From Firmicutes bacterium HGW-Firmicutes-12 (GTDB lineage Bacteria > Bacillota > Peptococcia > DRI-13 > PHAD01): a stretch of DNA of 43,945 bases. The first letter of the stretch is position 1, and every line of letters begins with the position of its first letter. Shown here piece after piece: positions 1-8,761 of the stretch. The DNA lies in assembly GCA_002841595.1 (NCBI GenBank), contig PHAD01000009.1:1-43945 (forward strand), read 5' to 3'. The position numbers were made by a program, and so were the translations under genes. The notes under the pieces were generated by a model. The model made no database searches. It worked only from the letters and a program-made list of their open reading frames with translations, and was not told where the DNA came from.

Positions 1-1
1 G

Positions 2-118
2 GAGAATCCCAGCCTGGCTGAAGGCGTCAATGTGGTTAATGGCAAAGTTACGTATAAGGCGGTTAGCAGTGCCCACAATCTTCCATACACTAACTTGTTA
101 CAGGCAATCGAGGGATAG
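2..118 (+). CDS. ald: Alanine dehydrogenase, C-terminal end (partial, cut by window edge)
   Basis: The window opens inside a reading frame that ends at 116-118. Its last 38 residues (ENPSLAEGVNVVNGKVTY... to ...LLQAIEG) match the C-terminal tail of alanine dehydrogenase, where an 'NPxLAxGxNxxxGxVTYxAVA' pattern is characteristic. The family interconverts L-alanine with pyruvate plus ammonia using NAD. The catalytic and nucleotide-binding parts lie outside the window. The alanine racemase gene follows on the same strand, which suits an alanine catabolism or supply pair. The identification rests on the tail only. Confidence 0.8.
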   Translation, partial: ENPSLAEGVNVVNGKVTYKAVSSAHNLPYTNLLQAIEG

Positions 119-296
119 GCTTCGATTACTTCAATAGATTATCTAACAGTGGACTTTAAGCTATACTTCCAACGTAACGGAACGGGGATTTAGTATAGTA
201 CAGGTGCAGAAGAAAATAGGTTATTAAAGGAGAAAACGGTTAATTCAAAAATTGTTGCGTGTAGGGGTATTGCTTAACGAGGGAGGGGACCTTACC
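119..296 (+). other. ald-alr intergenic region
   Basis: This 178-base spacer has no convincing hairpin terminator after ald. A TTG at 252 is in frame with alr, but the SD-like run GAGGGAGGGG lies just upstream of the ATG at 297, so the spacer is taken to extend to 296. Confidence 0.5.
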
Positions 297-1415
297 ATGA
301 GACCTGTATGGGCAGAAATAAACCTCGGCGCTATCGCCCATAATGTCAGAGAAATCCGACGGATCATAAAACCTAATTCAAAGATTATGGCTATTGTAAA
401 AGCCAATGCTTATGGACACGGTGCCAGCGAGGTAAGCCGAATAGTCCTGCAAAATGGGGCTGATTTCCTTGGGGTAGCTATATTGGATGAAGCACTATAT
501 TTAAGAACGCAGGGATTTAAGGTACCTATATTGGTTTTAGGGTATACTCCGCCCCAACAGGCTCAGCAAGTGGTTGAAAAAGATATAAGTCAGACCATTT
601 ATACATTAGAGCAAGCGGAAGTTTTATCGCAAGCAGCATTAAAAACGGGTAATAAGGCTCGTTTGCATATAAAAATAGATACCGGCATGAGCCGTATTGG
701 TTTTTTACCAAACCGACAGGCAGTAGAAACCCTAGTTAAAATTGCTCGCTTACCTCGTGTGATTATTGAGGGTTTATATACCCATTTTGTAGCTGCTGAC
801 CAAAAAGATAAAAGCTTTACAAAGGAACAATTAACAAAATTTCTTGATTTTAATAGGGAATTGGAGAAAGCTGGTCTTTATATTCCGCTAAAGCATGCAG
901 CCAATAGTGCGGCAACAATAGAATTAGAAGAGGCGAACCTGGATATGGTTCGTCCCGGTATTATCCTCTATGGTATGTATCCATCTGAACAAGTACAGAA
1001 AAATATTGTATTACTTAAACAAGCCATTTCACTAAAGGCTCAAATTGCTCATGTCAAGGAAGTGGAAAAAAATACCAGCATTAGTTATGGTCGTAATTTT
1101 ATTACCAAAAGCCGGACTATCGTGGTGACATTACCGCTTGGATACGCTGATGGGTATTCCCGGCTCCTTGCTAATAAAGGGGAGGTGCTCCTGAATGGTC
1201 AAAGAGTACATGTTATCGGTCGTATTTGCATGGATCAGTTAATGGTAGACGCTACTGAGGTCGCCGATGCAAAAATAGGGGATGAAGTAGTACTTATAGG
1301 GCAACAGGGTAGTGAGACTATTACTCCGGATGAATTGGCACATAAGTTAGGTACCATAAATTATGAGATAACCTGCATGATTAGTGCGCGAGTACCACGA
1401 GTATATACTGTTTAG
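297..1415 (+). CDS. alr: Alanine racemase
   Basis: This 372-residue protein is a PLP-dependent, fold-type III alanine racemase that makes D-alanine for peptidoglycan. The PLP-lysine motif AIVKANAYGHG (Lys35) is near the N-terminus. The second-subunit catalytic tyrosine motif SYGRNF is in the C-terminal beta domain, followed by the typical LPLGYADGY and GRICMDQLMVD stretches. Length is normal for the family. The frame is open from a TTG at 252, but the purine-rich SD just before 297 and the family N-terminus (MRPVWAEINL) favour 297. It follows ald and precedes a D-aminoacylase-type gene, so the surroundings concern alanine and D-amino acids. No truncation is visible. Confidence 0.97.
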   Translation: MRPVWAEINLGAIAHNVREIRRIIKPNSKIMAIVKANAYGHGASEVSRIVLQNGADFLGVAILDEALYLRTQGFKVPILVLGYTPPQQAQQVVEKDISQTIYTLEQAEVLSQAALKTGNKARLHIKIDTGMSRIGFLPNRQAVETLVKIARLPRVIIEGLYTHFVAADQKDKSFTKEQLTKFLDFNRELEKAGLYIPLKHAANSAATIELEEANLDMVRPGIILYGMYPSEQVQKNIVLLKQAISLKAQIAHVKEVEKNTSISYGRNFITKSRTIVVTLPLGYADGYSRLLANKGEVLLNGQRVHVIGRICMDQLMVDATEVADAKIGDEVVLIGQQGSETITPDELAHKLGTINYEITCMISARVPRVYTV

Positions 1416-1696
1416 TATCATAATTTATATTGTCAATTGGTAGCAAAAAACTCAGCAATTAAGTATTCAATATCTGATGGCAAATTATGAATCGACCATA
1501 CTCATCACTTTGGCTATTATGATGCTGGCGGTATAAATGAGGTCTTTCTAGGGTGGTTAGCATAGACAGACAAGCATGGGAAAATTAAAGCAAGCAAATT
1601 TCATGCAAGATCGGTTTGTAGTGGAGATAGGATATTTATTGATAAGCTAATGGGGAATATGAATATAAAGTAAATACAATGAAAGGAGTTAAGGAC
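1416..1696 (+). other. Intergenic, no gene seen
   Basis: This spacer between alr and the first deacylase has no open frame with a ribosome site until the SD at about 1680-1688. I see no clear terminator. It may contain degraded coding sequence, but nothing recognisable. Confidence 0.4.
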
Positions 1697-3295
1697 ATGG
1701 CAAATTTCGAGTTGGTTGTTAGAAATGCAAAAATAGTGGATGGTAGTCGGAACCCCTGGTTCAAGGGGGATGTTGGTATAAACAAGGGTAAAATTGTCTA
1801 TATGGGAAAAGTCCAGGATGATGTTGAAGCAAACCAGATTATAGATGCACAAGGTAGAGTACTTGCGCCGGGTTTTATTGACATTCATTCACATTACGAT
1901 TTGTCTTTGTTCAGAGATCCTGTTATGTTAAGCGCGCTCCAACAAGGAGTTACAACAAATGTTTTTTGTCAGTGTGGTCTTAGCCCGGCACCAATAAGAA
2001 CGGATAGGATTGCGGATATTGATAAATATACCGGATTTATTAAAGGTGGCGCTGAGATTAGCTGGGGATGGAGATCCTTTGGTGATTTTCTTGATGTTCT
2101 TGATACATTGGGGTTGGGGGCAAATGTTGCATCCTTTGTGGGGCACGGTACTATTCGTCTAAATGTTATGGGATTTGAAACACGTGATCCCTCTAAAGAA
2201 GAGATGATTGAGATGAAAAGACTTGCCATTGCTTCTCTGGAAGAAGGCGCTTATGGATTGTCCAGCGGCCTCATTTACCCGCCTGGAATTTATTCAAAAC
2301 CCTCTGAATTGCAGGAGTTAGCAACAGTACTTAAACAATTCAATGCCTTGTATATCTCACATATACGCAATGAAAGCAATTGTGTCATAGAGGCCGTAAA
2401 AGAAACAATAGAATTAGCTGAGAAAGTTGAAGTGCCAGCCCAGGTAGCTCATCACAAAGCTGGTGGTAAAAGAAATTGGGGGCTGGTGAAAAACACATTA
2501 GAATTATTGGATGAAGCTCGCTTGCGCGGAGTTGACATGACTATAGATCAATATCCGTATACCATGGCCAGTACTACTTTGAGAAACATATTACCTCCTT
2601 GGGTACATGAAGGTGGTGTGGAAAAAATAATTGAAAGATTAATAAACCCAATAATACGTGAAAAGATAATTAAAGAAATAAACATTGGTAATCAATGGGA
2701 AAATTTTTGGATCAACAGTGATGGGGCTAAAGGAGTAGTTGTTGTTGATACTCCCTATACTCCGGAATATGAGGGCGAAACCATAGAGGACATTTCAAAA
2801 TTACTAAAGAAAGATCCGCTAGAAACTGTTTTTGAGCTCATTATTGCAAACAAAGGATACGATATGGCTTGTTTCTTTATAATGAGCGAAGATGATGTAA
2901 AGTATGTTATGAAACATCCGCTTTCGATGGTGGGTTCCGATTCTGTTCCCGCTGCTCCCGGTGCTAAGTGTCATCCGCGAACAAGTGGTACATTTCCTCG
3001 TGTTCTCGGGAAATATGTACGAGAGGAAAAAAATTTAACCCTAGAAGAAGCAATATGGAAAATGTCTGGTTTTCCAGCTACCAGATTAAAAATGCTGAAT
3101 AAAGGTTTCATCAGAGTTGGAATGGATGCTGATTTAGTTATTTTTGATCCCAATATAGTAATTGATAAATCTGATTTAAAAGATCCATTTAAAAAACCTA
3201 TTGGAATTGATTATGTTGTCATTGATGGGCAAATTGTCATTGATGAGGGCATATTTACTGGGAAAAAAGTGGGAAAGGTCTGCAGAAGGCGATAG
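1697..3295 (+). CDS. N-acyl-D-amino-acid deacylase (D-aminoacylase), first copy
   Basis: This 532-residue amidohydrolase of the D-aminoacylase family hydrolyses N-acyl-D-amino acids to a D-amino acid and a carboxylate. Visible landmarks are the N-terminal beta strand VRNAKIVDG, the metal motif GFIDIHSHYD (His64, His66), a bridging-Cys motif QCG (Cys93), SHIRNES (His222), VAHHKAGGK (His252/253) and a late Asp in GSDS (Asp415). These correspond to the zinc ligands and catalytic Asp known for the family. An ATG at 1679 overlaps the ribosome site AAAGGAG, so 1697 is the likely start. No signal peptide is seen, so it is probably cytoplasmic. A paralogue lies at 5906. The exact acyl or amino-acid specificity cannot be read from the sequence. 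Confidence 0.92.
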   Translation: MANFELVVRNAKIVDGSRNPWFKGDVGINKGKIVYMGKVQDDVEANQIIDAQGRVLAPGFIDIHSHYDLSLFRDPVMLSALQQGVTTNVFCQCGLSPAPIRTDRIADIDKYTGFIKGGAEISWGWRSFGDFLDVLDTLGLGANVASFVGHGTIRLNVMGFETRDPSKEEMIEMKRLAIASLEEGAYGLSSGLIYPPGIYSKPSELQELATVLKQFNALYISHIRNESNCVIEAVKETIELAEKVEVPAQVAHHKAGGKRNWGLVKNTLELLDEARLRGVDMTIDQYPYTMASTTLRNILPPWVHEGGVEKIIERLINPIIREKIIKEINIGNQWENFWINSDGAKGVVVVDTPYTPEYEGETIEDISKLLKKDPLETVFELIIANKGYDMACFFIMSEDDVKYVMKHPLSMVGSDSVPAAPGAKCHPRTSGTFPRVLGKYVREEKNLTLEEAIWKMSGFPATRLKMLNKGFIRVGMDADLVIFDPNIVIDKSDLKDPFKKPIGIDYVVIDGQIVIDEGIFTGKKVGKVCRRR

Positions 3296-3530
3296 AATAT
3301 CTTTGAAACCAGAAATAAACAGGTTCAGATATATTTATGAACACCGCTTTATATTTCAGAAATTTAGAACTATTGGAAACCATCAGAACAATCTATGAAA
3401 AAAGCTGCAATACATATATTGCATTAGAAATCACGAATAATCTTCCCGTAAGATAAAAAGCACGTAAGTTTATAGTAGTGTTTGTAGTTGTTGCCGGAAC
3501 TATGGCTGAAATTATAAAGGAGATATGAAA

Positions 3531-4271
3531 ATGAAAAAAATATTGGTTGCTTTGCTCCTGTGCTCACTGCTCTACGTTACTCCGGCTTACGCTATTAATT
3601 TATCCTCATGCCGTTATGAAGAAGGAGCATTTTCGCTGTCGCTGCCAGCCGACTGGATTTTGTTTACCCCTGACATAGCTGATGAAGATCCCAACCTAAG
3701 CATTATGGATACCAACGGCGAAACACTGCGGAATAAGATGTTGGAAAATAATGTAGTGTTCAACTCGGTATATCCCGACCTGTCCCAAGAAGTGACGGTC
3801 AGTTGGTTCAAGAACATCCGTAGCCGTGTCACCTTTGATTATAATATTCTCCAACCCGACGCATTGTCCGAACAGGCCCAGTCTATAATCGACCATGAGT
3901 TTGACGGCGACATCAATGTACCTTCCTACCTCTCTTTTGACAAGTACCACAATGGGCAGGCTTTGTTCCTTCGCTTTAAAGGTGTGATTATGAAGGGGGA
4001 AACTTCATACGCTGAATTTATTCAGTACTCCACCGTGATTAACGGTAATGCCTGCAACATCTCCCTGCACACTTACGGGCAATCGCTGACCGCTAAGGAT
4101 GAAGTTCTGTTGCAGGAAATCATTGACAGTCTGAGCTTTGACGAGGTTTTGAAAAAAACTGCAGATCGCAAAATCACCCTGACCTTGATCGGTATCATAG
4201 TATTAACTATTTTTATGATCGCTTCTGCTGTCTGGTCTATCATTCGCTATCGAAAAAAGATGAAAAATTAA
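3531..4271 (+). CDS. Secreted, C-terminally membrane-anchored protein of unknown function
   Basis: This is a 246-residue protein. The N-terminus is a signal peptide (MKKILVALLLCSLLYVTPAYA), and residues of about 217-240 form a transmembrane helix followed by a short basic tail (RYRKKMKN). It should therefore sit outside the cell on a C-terminal anchor. The ectodomain (about 190 residues) starts with a pattern common to exported Firmicute proteins (YEEGAFSLSLPADWILFTP) but carries no catalytic motif I recognise. Two in-frame ATGs exist at 3525 and 3531. The SD AAAGGAG (3516-3522) is 8 bases from 3531, which is preferred. It lies between the two deacylases and just before the DUF819 gene, but any functional link is unproven. 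Confidence 0.8.
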   Translation: MKKILVALLLCSLLYVTPAYAINLSSCRYEEGAFSLSLPADWILFTPDIADEDPNLSIMDTNGETLRNKMLENNVVFNSVYPDLSQEVTVSWFKNIRSRVTFDYNILQPDALSEQAQSIIDHEFDGDINVPSYLSFDKYHNGQALFLRFKGVIMKGETSYAEFIQYSTVINGNACNISLHTYGQSLTAKDEVLLQEIIDSLSFDEVLKKTADRKITLTLIGIIVLTIFMIASAVWSIIRYRKKMKN

Positions 4272-4568
4272 GGGAATGTCGCTGTTCTGGCTGCGGTAAT
4301 AAAGACGGAAACTTTGCAGGTGGAAGGCGAAGGTGGTCAGTAGTAGACAACGCGCAATAGATCAATTTAATCGCAAAATGTCCCCGTTTGAGCAAGAAAC
4401 GTTTGGTATTAAAGATCTCGTCCAACACTATGAGCAGGGACTTCTAGTTTCTATTTTCCGGGCTGGTTATGATTAACGGAAAAATATAGATGGCAAAGGT
4501 GATAAACCTTTAACCATAATACTCTCGAATTTACGAGAGGCAACTAAATATTAAAAAGGAGGATAATT
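4272..4568 (+). other. Intergenic with a possible 47-codon ORF and a hairpin
   Basis: A GTG-initiated frame runs 4333-4476 (47 residues, ...MSPFEQETFGIKDLVQHYEQ...) behind a weak GGCGAAGG site. It has no family I recognise and may be a gene remnant. At 4522-4539 a small hairpin (CTCTCG / CGAGAG, loop AATTTA) sits upstream of the DUF819 ribosome site. Confidence 0.35.
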
Positions 4569-5792
4569 ATGGACAATTCCAATTTTACCCTGATCGCGGG
4601 AGATCAGACTATTCTGTTGTGGGCTGTTATCATTGGCATAGTTGCTCTTGCAATTACGCTGGAGCAGCGCTTTCGCTGGGCAAGTGCCCTAAGTGCCTGC
4701 ATCATCTGCATTATCACTGGTTTTATTCTCTCCAATATCGGTCTAATACCTCATTCCTCGGCGGTATTCTCTTCCATCGGCTCAGTCGTTCTTGTTTGCT
4801 CCATTCCCCTGTTGTTGTTTAAGGTTGATGTTAAAGAAATCATCAAGAGTAGCGGAAAGCTGTTTATCCTATTCCATGTTGCTGCTGTCGGAACCATGGT
4901 TGGTGTGCTTATCACCTGGCTGATCTTTAGTAGTTGGACTAATGCAGAATATTTGCTCACCATAATTGGCGCTGGCTCTATTGGTGGCACTGTAAACTGC
5001 ATTGCTATGGGTAGTGTGTTTCAGATACCTGAAGGTGTTCTTGAGTCCTACATTGTTGTTGGTAATTTCTGTCTGGGCGGGCTGTTCGTAATCATACGTA
5101 TGCTCGATAATAGCAAATTTATGAAAAAAACATTATTTCATCCTTCTGTAGATGAAGCTGCGGCTTCTATCGACAAGGAAGATCTGACATCTGGTAAGAC
5201 TATGGCCGCTTCTTTTTGGGGTGGCAAGGAAATCGGCATCAAGGATATTGCTACCGCTCTAGCGCTTACGTTTCTTATTGTCGGTGTCAGCGGGGTAATT
5301 GCTAAGGCGGTCGTCGCTTTAAATCCTCCCGAAATCATAAAACAAATGTTCGGTAGCGTTTACCTGATTATGACACTGCTTACCGTCATTGCCGCTACGG
5401 TGTTCAGCAAATTCTTTGGTGGCATCCGTGGCACCATGGAGCTGGGTAACATCGGCTTGCTCATGTGGTTTTGTACCGTCGGCATTGCGGGTGACCTAGT
5501 TAAGATTATCAAATTCGGATCCATTTCTGTTGTTTTCTTCTTCCTCGTTGCACTAATCAATCTGGCCGTCACCATGGTCGGTGGCAAGTTACTCAAGTGT
5601 ACATGGGAAGAAGTCGCCATCGCCAATCAAGCCGCCGTCGGTGGTCCGCCTACCGCGGGAGCCATGGCTGTTGCCTTCGGCTGGAATAAGCTTATTATCC
5701 CCGGTATCCTAGTAGGGCTGTGGGGCTATATTATTGGTAATTATTTCGGTATCTTTGTCGGGAATATCATGGGCGTCCCCAGCTTATTCTAA
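4569..5792 (+). CDS. DUF819-family integral membrane protein (YjcL-like)
   Basis: This 407-residue protein is almost entirely hydrophobic, with roughly ten to eleven membrane spans. The pattern of early helices, CSIPLLLFKVDVKEIIKSSG, then GAGSIGGTVNCIAMG and a late QAAVGGPPTAGAMAVAFGW, is characteristic of the DUF819/YjcL family, whose members are suspected transporters of unknown substrate. The two small-residue-rich hairpins (GSIGGT and VGGPPTAGA) are arranged like the paired re-entrant motifs of secondary carriers. The SD AAAAAGGAGG precedes the ATG. It sits between two D-aminoacylase genes, so an inferred role is uptake or efflux of an amino-acid derivative or dipeptide. A terminator-like hairpin follows. 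Confidence 0.85.
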   Translation: MDNSNFTLIAGDQTILLWAVIIGIVALAITLEQRFRWASALSACIICIITGFILSNIGLIPHSSAVFSSIGSVVLVCSIPLLLFKVDVKEIIKSSGKLFILFHVAAVGTMVGVLITWLIFSSWTNAEYLLTIIGAGSIGGTVNCIAMGSVFQIPEGVLESYIVVGNFCLGGLFVIIRMLDNSKFMKKTLFHPSVDEAAASIDKEDLTSGKTMAASFWGGKEIGIKDIATALALTFLIVGVSGVIAKAVVALNPPEIIKQMFGSVYLIMTLLTVIAATVFSKFFGGIRGTMELGNIGLLMWFCTVGIAGDLVKIIKFGSISVVFFFLVALINLAVTMVGGKLLKCTWEEVAIANQAAVGGPPTAGAMAVAFGWNKLIIPGILVGLWGYIIGNYFGIFVGNIMGVPSLF

Positions 5793-5816
5793 ATATAAAT
5801 GTCATACTGATCCTAT

Positions 5817-5849
5817 CCCCCCTTCAAAGCAGGAGGGGGGAATCCTTTT
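5817..5849 (+). terminator. GC-rich hairpin after the DUF819 gene
   Basis: CCCCCCTTC pairs with GGAGGGGGG around an AAAGCA loop, followed by AATCCTTTTC. The T run is broken, so it may act as a leaky terminator before the second deacylase gene. Confidence 0.55.
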
Positions 5850-5905
5850 CTACACCCTAATCTTACATAAGAATCGATAAAAATTCGGCAAGGAAGGTAT
5901 TAACT

Positions 5906-7498
5906 ATGTATGATTTATTGATCAAAAACGCCACTATTGTTGATGGCACTGGCAAACCAGCTTTTATGGGCAGTGTCGGAGTAAAAAATGGCAAGATTGC
6001 CCTTACCGATGCTTCACAGTTAGCCGAAAAGGTTATTGATGCCACTGGTTTGAATGTTACTCCTGGCTTTATAGACATTCATTCACACGGTGATATGGTA
6101 TTGGGCGCCGACTATGCAAAGATGTGCAAGGTTTCTCAAGGTATTACCACTGAGGTGGCTGGTCAATGCGGCTCATCAATGTTCCCTGTCAACCCCGAGT
6201 GCCTTACCGAGCTAAAGGAATTGTTGGCTGTTTGCACGTTGAGTTTTCCTGATGAGATGGAAAACTGGACAACCTATGAGAAATACTGCAATTACGTTGA
6301 GCAACTCCCACTGGCCGCCAATGTAAAACTTTTTACTGGTCATAATACTATACGCATTGCTGTCATGGGGTATGACAAACGCAAGCCCACTGAGGACGAA
6401 ATGGGAAAAATGAAAGCCTATCTTAAGGACGCTATGGAAAATGGTTCTACTGGCCTTAGCTCCGGATTGGTTTATTCCCCTGGCGGCTTTTGTGATAAAG
6501 AGGAGATCATTGAGTTGGCAAAAGTTATCAAACCCTATGGCGGTATTTACTCTACCCATGTGCGCAGTGAATCCTCTGGTGTGGTAGAGGCGGTGGCAGA
6601 GGCGCTGGAAATCGGTCGCGAAGCCAAGGTTCCAGTTATCATCTCTCATCACAAGGCCTGTGGTCGCATGAACTGGGGTCTACCCAATATTACCCTCAAA
6701 ATGATCACCGATGCCCGCGCAGAGGGTATGATGGTCACTCTTGACCAATATCCGTATACTGCGGCTATGTCACATCTGAATGTGTGTATACCCTCCAAGT
6801 ATTTTGACCACTCTATTACTGGTCTGGTGGAATATCTGAAGGATCATGAACTGCGCAAGAAGATCACCCAGGAGATACTTGATCCGAGCACACCATTTGA
6901 AAACTGGTATCTCAACTGCGGCGGCTGGGATAATATCTTTATCTCCGCCCTGTCTAAAACTCCAGAATACGCTGGTATGTTCGTCAGTGAAGTTGCTAAC
7001 AAGATGCGAAAAAATGGCTTTGAGGCCTATTATGATCTAAATGTTGCCAATGAGGGGCTGGGAAGCTGTATCTATTACTGCATAGGCGAAGAAGATTTGT
7101 GTAATATCATTCAGGCCCCCGATGCCGTGGTTGGCACCGATGGTATTTGCCGTGCCATGCAAGAGACGGCCCATCCCCGTGCATGGGGCGCTTTTCCTCA
7201 TGCCTTCTGCTATTTTCACAAGGAAAAGGGCTTACTGACCATGGAAGAAATGATTCGCAAGATGACCTCTCTGCCCGCTGAGCGTGCCATGATCAAAAAT
7301 AAGGGCGTCATTGCTGATACCTACGATGCTGATCTGGTTATTTTCAATTATAAAAATTTTTGTGACCGCGCCGATTATAAAAATTCCAATCAGCTTACCG
7401 ACGGGATAGAATATGTTATCGTTGATGGAAAGATTGTATATCAAGATAGGCAGCTGACCGGTATAAATCCGGGCAAATTTATCCGTCATAATCCCTAA
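5906..7498 (+). CDS. N-acyl-D-amino-acid deacylase (D-aminoacylase), second copy
   Basis: This 530-residue paralogue of the protein at 1697 has the same layout: VDGTG start strand, GFIDIHSHGD (His59, His61), QCG Cys88, STHVRSES (His218), ISHHKACGR (His248/249) and GTDG Asp412. All expected metal and catalytic positions are kept, so it should be active. The SD GGAAGG is about 10 bases before the ATG. Its codon use is more GC-rich than the first copy, and the two proteins are similar but clearly diverged. This suggests old duplication or separate acquisition rather than recent tandem copying. It could be co-expressed with the DUF819 gene by leaky termination. The substrate is unknown. Confidence 0.92.
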   Translation: MYDLLIKNATIVDGTGKPAFMGSVGVKNGKIALTDASQLAEKVIDATGLNVTPGFIDIHSHGDMVLGADYAKMCKVSQGITTEVAGQCGSSMFPVNPECLTELKELLAVCTLSFPDEMENWTTYEKYCNYVEQLPLAANVKLFTGHNTIRIAVMGYDKRKPTEDEMGKMKAYLKDAMENGSTGLSSGLVYSPGGFCDKEEIIELAKVIKPYGGIYSTHVRSESSGVVEAVAEALEIGREAKVPVIISHHKACGRMNWGLPNITLKMITDARAEGMMVTLDQYPYTAAMSHLNVCIPSKYFDHSITGLVEYLKDHELRKKITQEILDPSTPFENWYLNCGGWDNIFISALSKTPEYAGMFVSEVANKMRKNGFEAYYDLNVANEGLGSCIYYCIGEEDLCNIIQAPDAVVGTDGICRAMQETAHPRAWGAFPHAFCYFHKEKGLLTMEEMIRKMTSLPAERAMIKNKGVIADTYDADLVIFNYKNFCDRADYKNSNQLTDGIEYVIVDGKIVYQDRQLTGINPGKFIRHNP

Positions 7499-8275
7499 TT
7501 GCACGAGCAGAGGAGACGTTTTAAATTTAGTCATAATAATTAGGAAGAGACTGACCCCCAAGGCTACTATATCTTAGTTTATGCATAAAAGATTCAAACC
7601 TAGTTAGATTATAAAATCATAAATTGGACTCACAGCTTAATAACATTTTAAATTTTTCTAAACCATTGGGTTATAAAAAGTATCGTGCATTCTAAATGGG
7701 TGTACGGGTTAATAGACTGGGAGCAGACTAAGCATCCTCTTGAATCACTGATAAGAAAGGCACTGAAGTCAGTAACGGAGGGAACCTTCAGTGTTGCGAT
7801 ATATCCTGATTATGCATCTGAGTTAAAGGGACAGCCTGTTACAATACCGCTTGAACCTGAATTAACGTATGAGAAATATTTTTTTATATTTTTAAAGATT
7901 GAAAAAACGCAGGGGAATGGGAGTACCCAATCCCCCGAACCCCCTTGCCCCAGAAAATATAATGGCGGCGGTAAGAACCACGCGTGATAATTCACCACTG
8001 GTTCTTTTTTTATTTTTCAATTTGTTATGGAGCAAACTTCAAAGCTGCCGGCTTATATCGGATTATACCGATGCGGGACCCGAACGGGCGAAGAGTAAAG
8101 TCCGTGAGCATAAACGGCTCCCTCCCCAAAATAAGAAGGAGTATTTAGGTTTTTTGGGGTCCCTCCATATATCCCTCCCGGACGGGCAAAAGAAAACCGC
8201 TCTTGCCCGTTTACCCGCACCAGGGCCTTGTAATTAAGGCCGGCAGGCTTGTTCAAAAAGAAGGAGGAACAGGAA
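7499..8275 (+). other. Low-coding region with hairpins and ORF remnant
   Basis: A GTG frame at 7685-7987 (100 residues, YGLIDWEQTKHPLESLIRK...) lacks a ribosome site. I do not recognise it, and it is probably a gene fragment. At about 7910-7945 an imperfect inverted repeat GGGGAATGGG / CCCAATCCCC is followed by CCCCTTGCCCC. From 8040 to 8245 short hairpins are dense: 8057-8072, 8124-8159 (CCCCAAAA/TTTTGGGG), 8182-8210 (ACGGGCAA/TTGCCCGT) and 8224-8241 (GGCCTT/AAGGCC). The base composition is more GC-rich than the flanks, which fits foreign or RNA-coding sequence. Confidence 0.45.
7973..8010 (+). terminator. Rho-independent terminator-like hairpin
   Basis: AAGAACCA (7973-7980) pairs with TGGTTCTT (7999-8006), with a nested GTGA/TCAC stem, and is followed by a long T run. 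It would end transcription coming from the deacylase side. Confidence 0.7.
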
Positions 8276-8422
8276 ATGATGAAAAAGACCATGGGCAATA
8301 AGAGCGAGGGAAATGAAAAAAGAAAACGGGTGCAGGTGGTAAGGTTAAGAAAAGAACTTGTCCTGGACAAACCCAACCGGCAAGTAGAGTCTTATCTAGG
8401 ACGAAAGACCACCCTTACCTGA
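8276..8422 (+). CDS. Small basic protein, 48 residues, unknown
   Basis: A short frame (MMKKTMGNKSEGNEKRKR...VESYLGRKTTLT) begins 8 bases after a near-perfect SD, AAGGAGG (8261-8267), and is followed by a strong terminator. The protein is very rich in Lys and Arg, with no hydrophobic segment. The spacing and the flanking hairpins argue that it is translated. I know no family for it. It could be a nucleic-acid-binding peptide or the N-terminal stub of a mobilisation or accessory protein from a lost mobile element. Confidence 0.5.
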   Translation: MMKKTMGNKSEGNEKRKRVQVVRLRKELVLDKPNRQVESYLGRKTTLT

Positions 8423-8480
8423 AAGTAAAGGGTACCCAGTACTATTTTAACTGATTGAAAGAATAATAAAACTATTTTCA

Positions 8481-8516
8481 AGGGGAGGTTGCAAAAATAA
8501 CCTCTCCTTTCTCTTT
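8481..8516 (+). terminator. Terminator after the 48-residue ORF
   Basis: AGGGGAGGTT (8481-8490) pairs with AACCTCTCCT (8499-8508, one G-T wobble) around GCAAAAAT, followed by TTCTCTTT. It closes the small ORF transcript. Confidence 0.75.
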
Positions 8517-8520
8517 ATTA

Positions 8521-8720
8521 GTATTGTAGATGGTTCATCGCAACCCGAGAGATTGTTTGTGGTTCGAGGAACCGCCCTCACTCTGGAGACCTAGTGGTGT
8601 GGAGCGAGTCCTGTTGACTGCGGTAAAAAACGCAGTTAGAACCGGAGGTAGGGTAGGGAGCTTTAACGGTGAGGAGCAAGTGGGTACTGGGGTAAATTAT
8701 GTTTGAACAGCACAAGGATA
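8521..8720. ncRNA. Candidate structured RNA or intron fragment (unidentified)
   Basis: This GC-richer, non-coding stretch has tight hairpins: GGTTC-GAG-GAACC at 8561-8573 and ACTGCG/CGCAGT at 8617-8636. It also has many GGAG and GAGCGAG purine motifs typical of folded RNAs, possibly a group II intron segment. No long frame exists in any register. I cannot name a family, and no intron-encoded protein is nearby. Confidence 0.3.
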
Positions 8721-8761
8721 CGTCGGATTAAAATTAGCGTATATCTTAAAAAATAATGAAA

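Noticed and set aside
526-711. Antisense ORFs within alr and other genes (e.g. 6212-6652 minus, 33481-33903 minus)
   Set aside because: They overlap strongly supported genes, lack ribosome sites and family signatures, and are shadows of the coding frame.
1679-1696. Upstream start for the first deacylase
   Set aside because: The ATG overlaps the ribosome site needed for 1697.
3201-3398. 65-codon frame overlapping the end of the first deacylase
   Set aside because: No ribosome site; mostly inside the deacylase gene in another register.
8521-8720. A complete group II intron
   Set aside because: No intron-encoded reverse transcriptase, and neither a clear 5' end nor a domain V hairpin could be identified.
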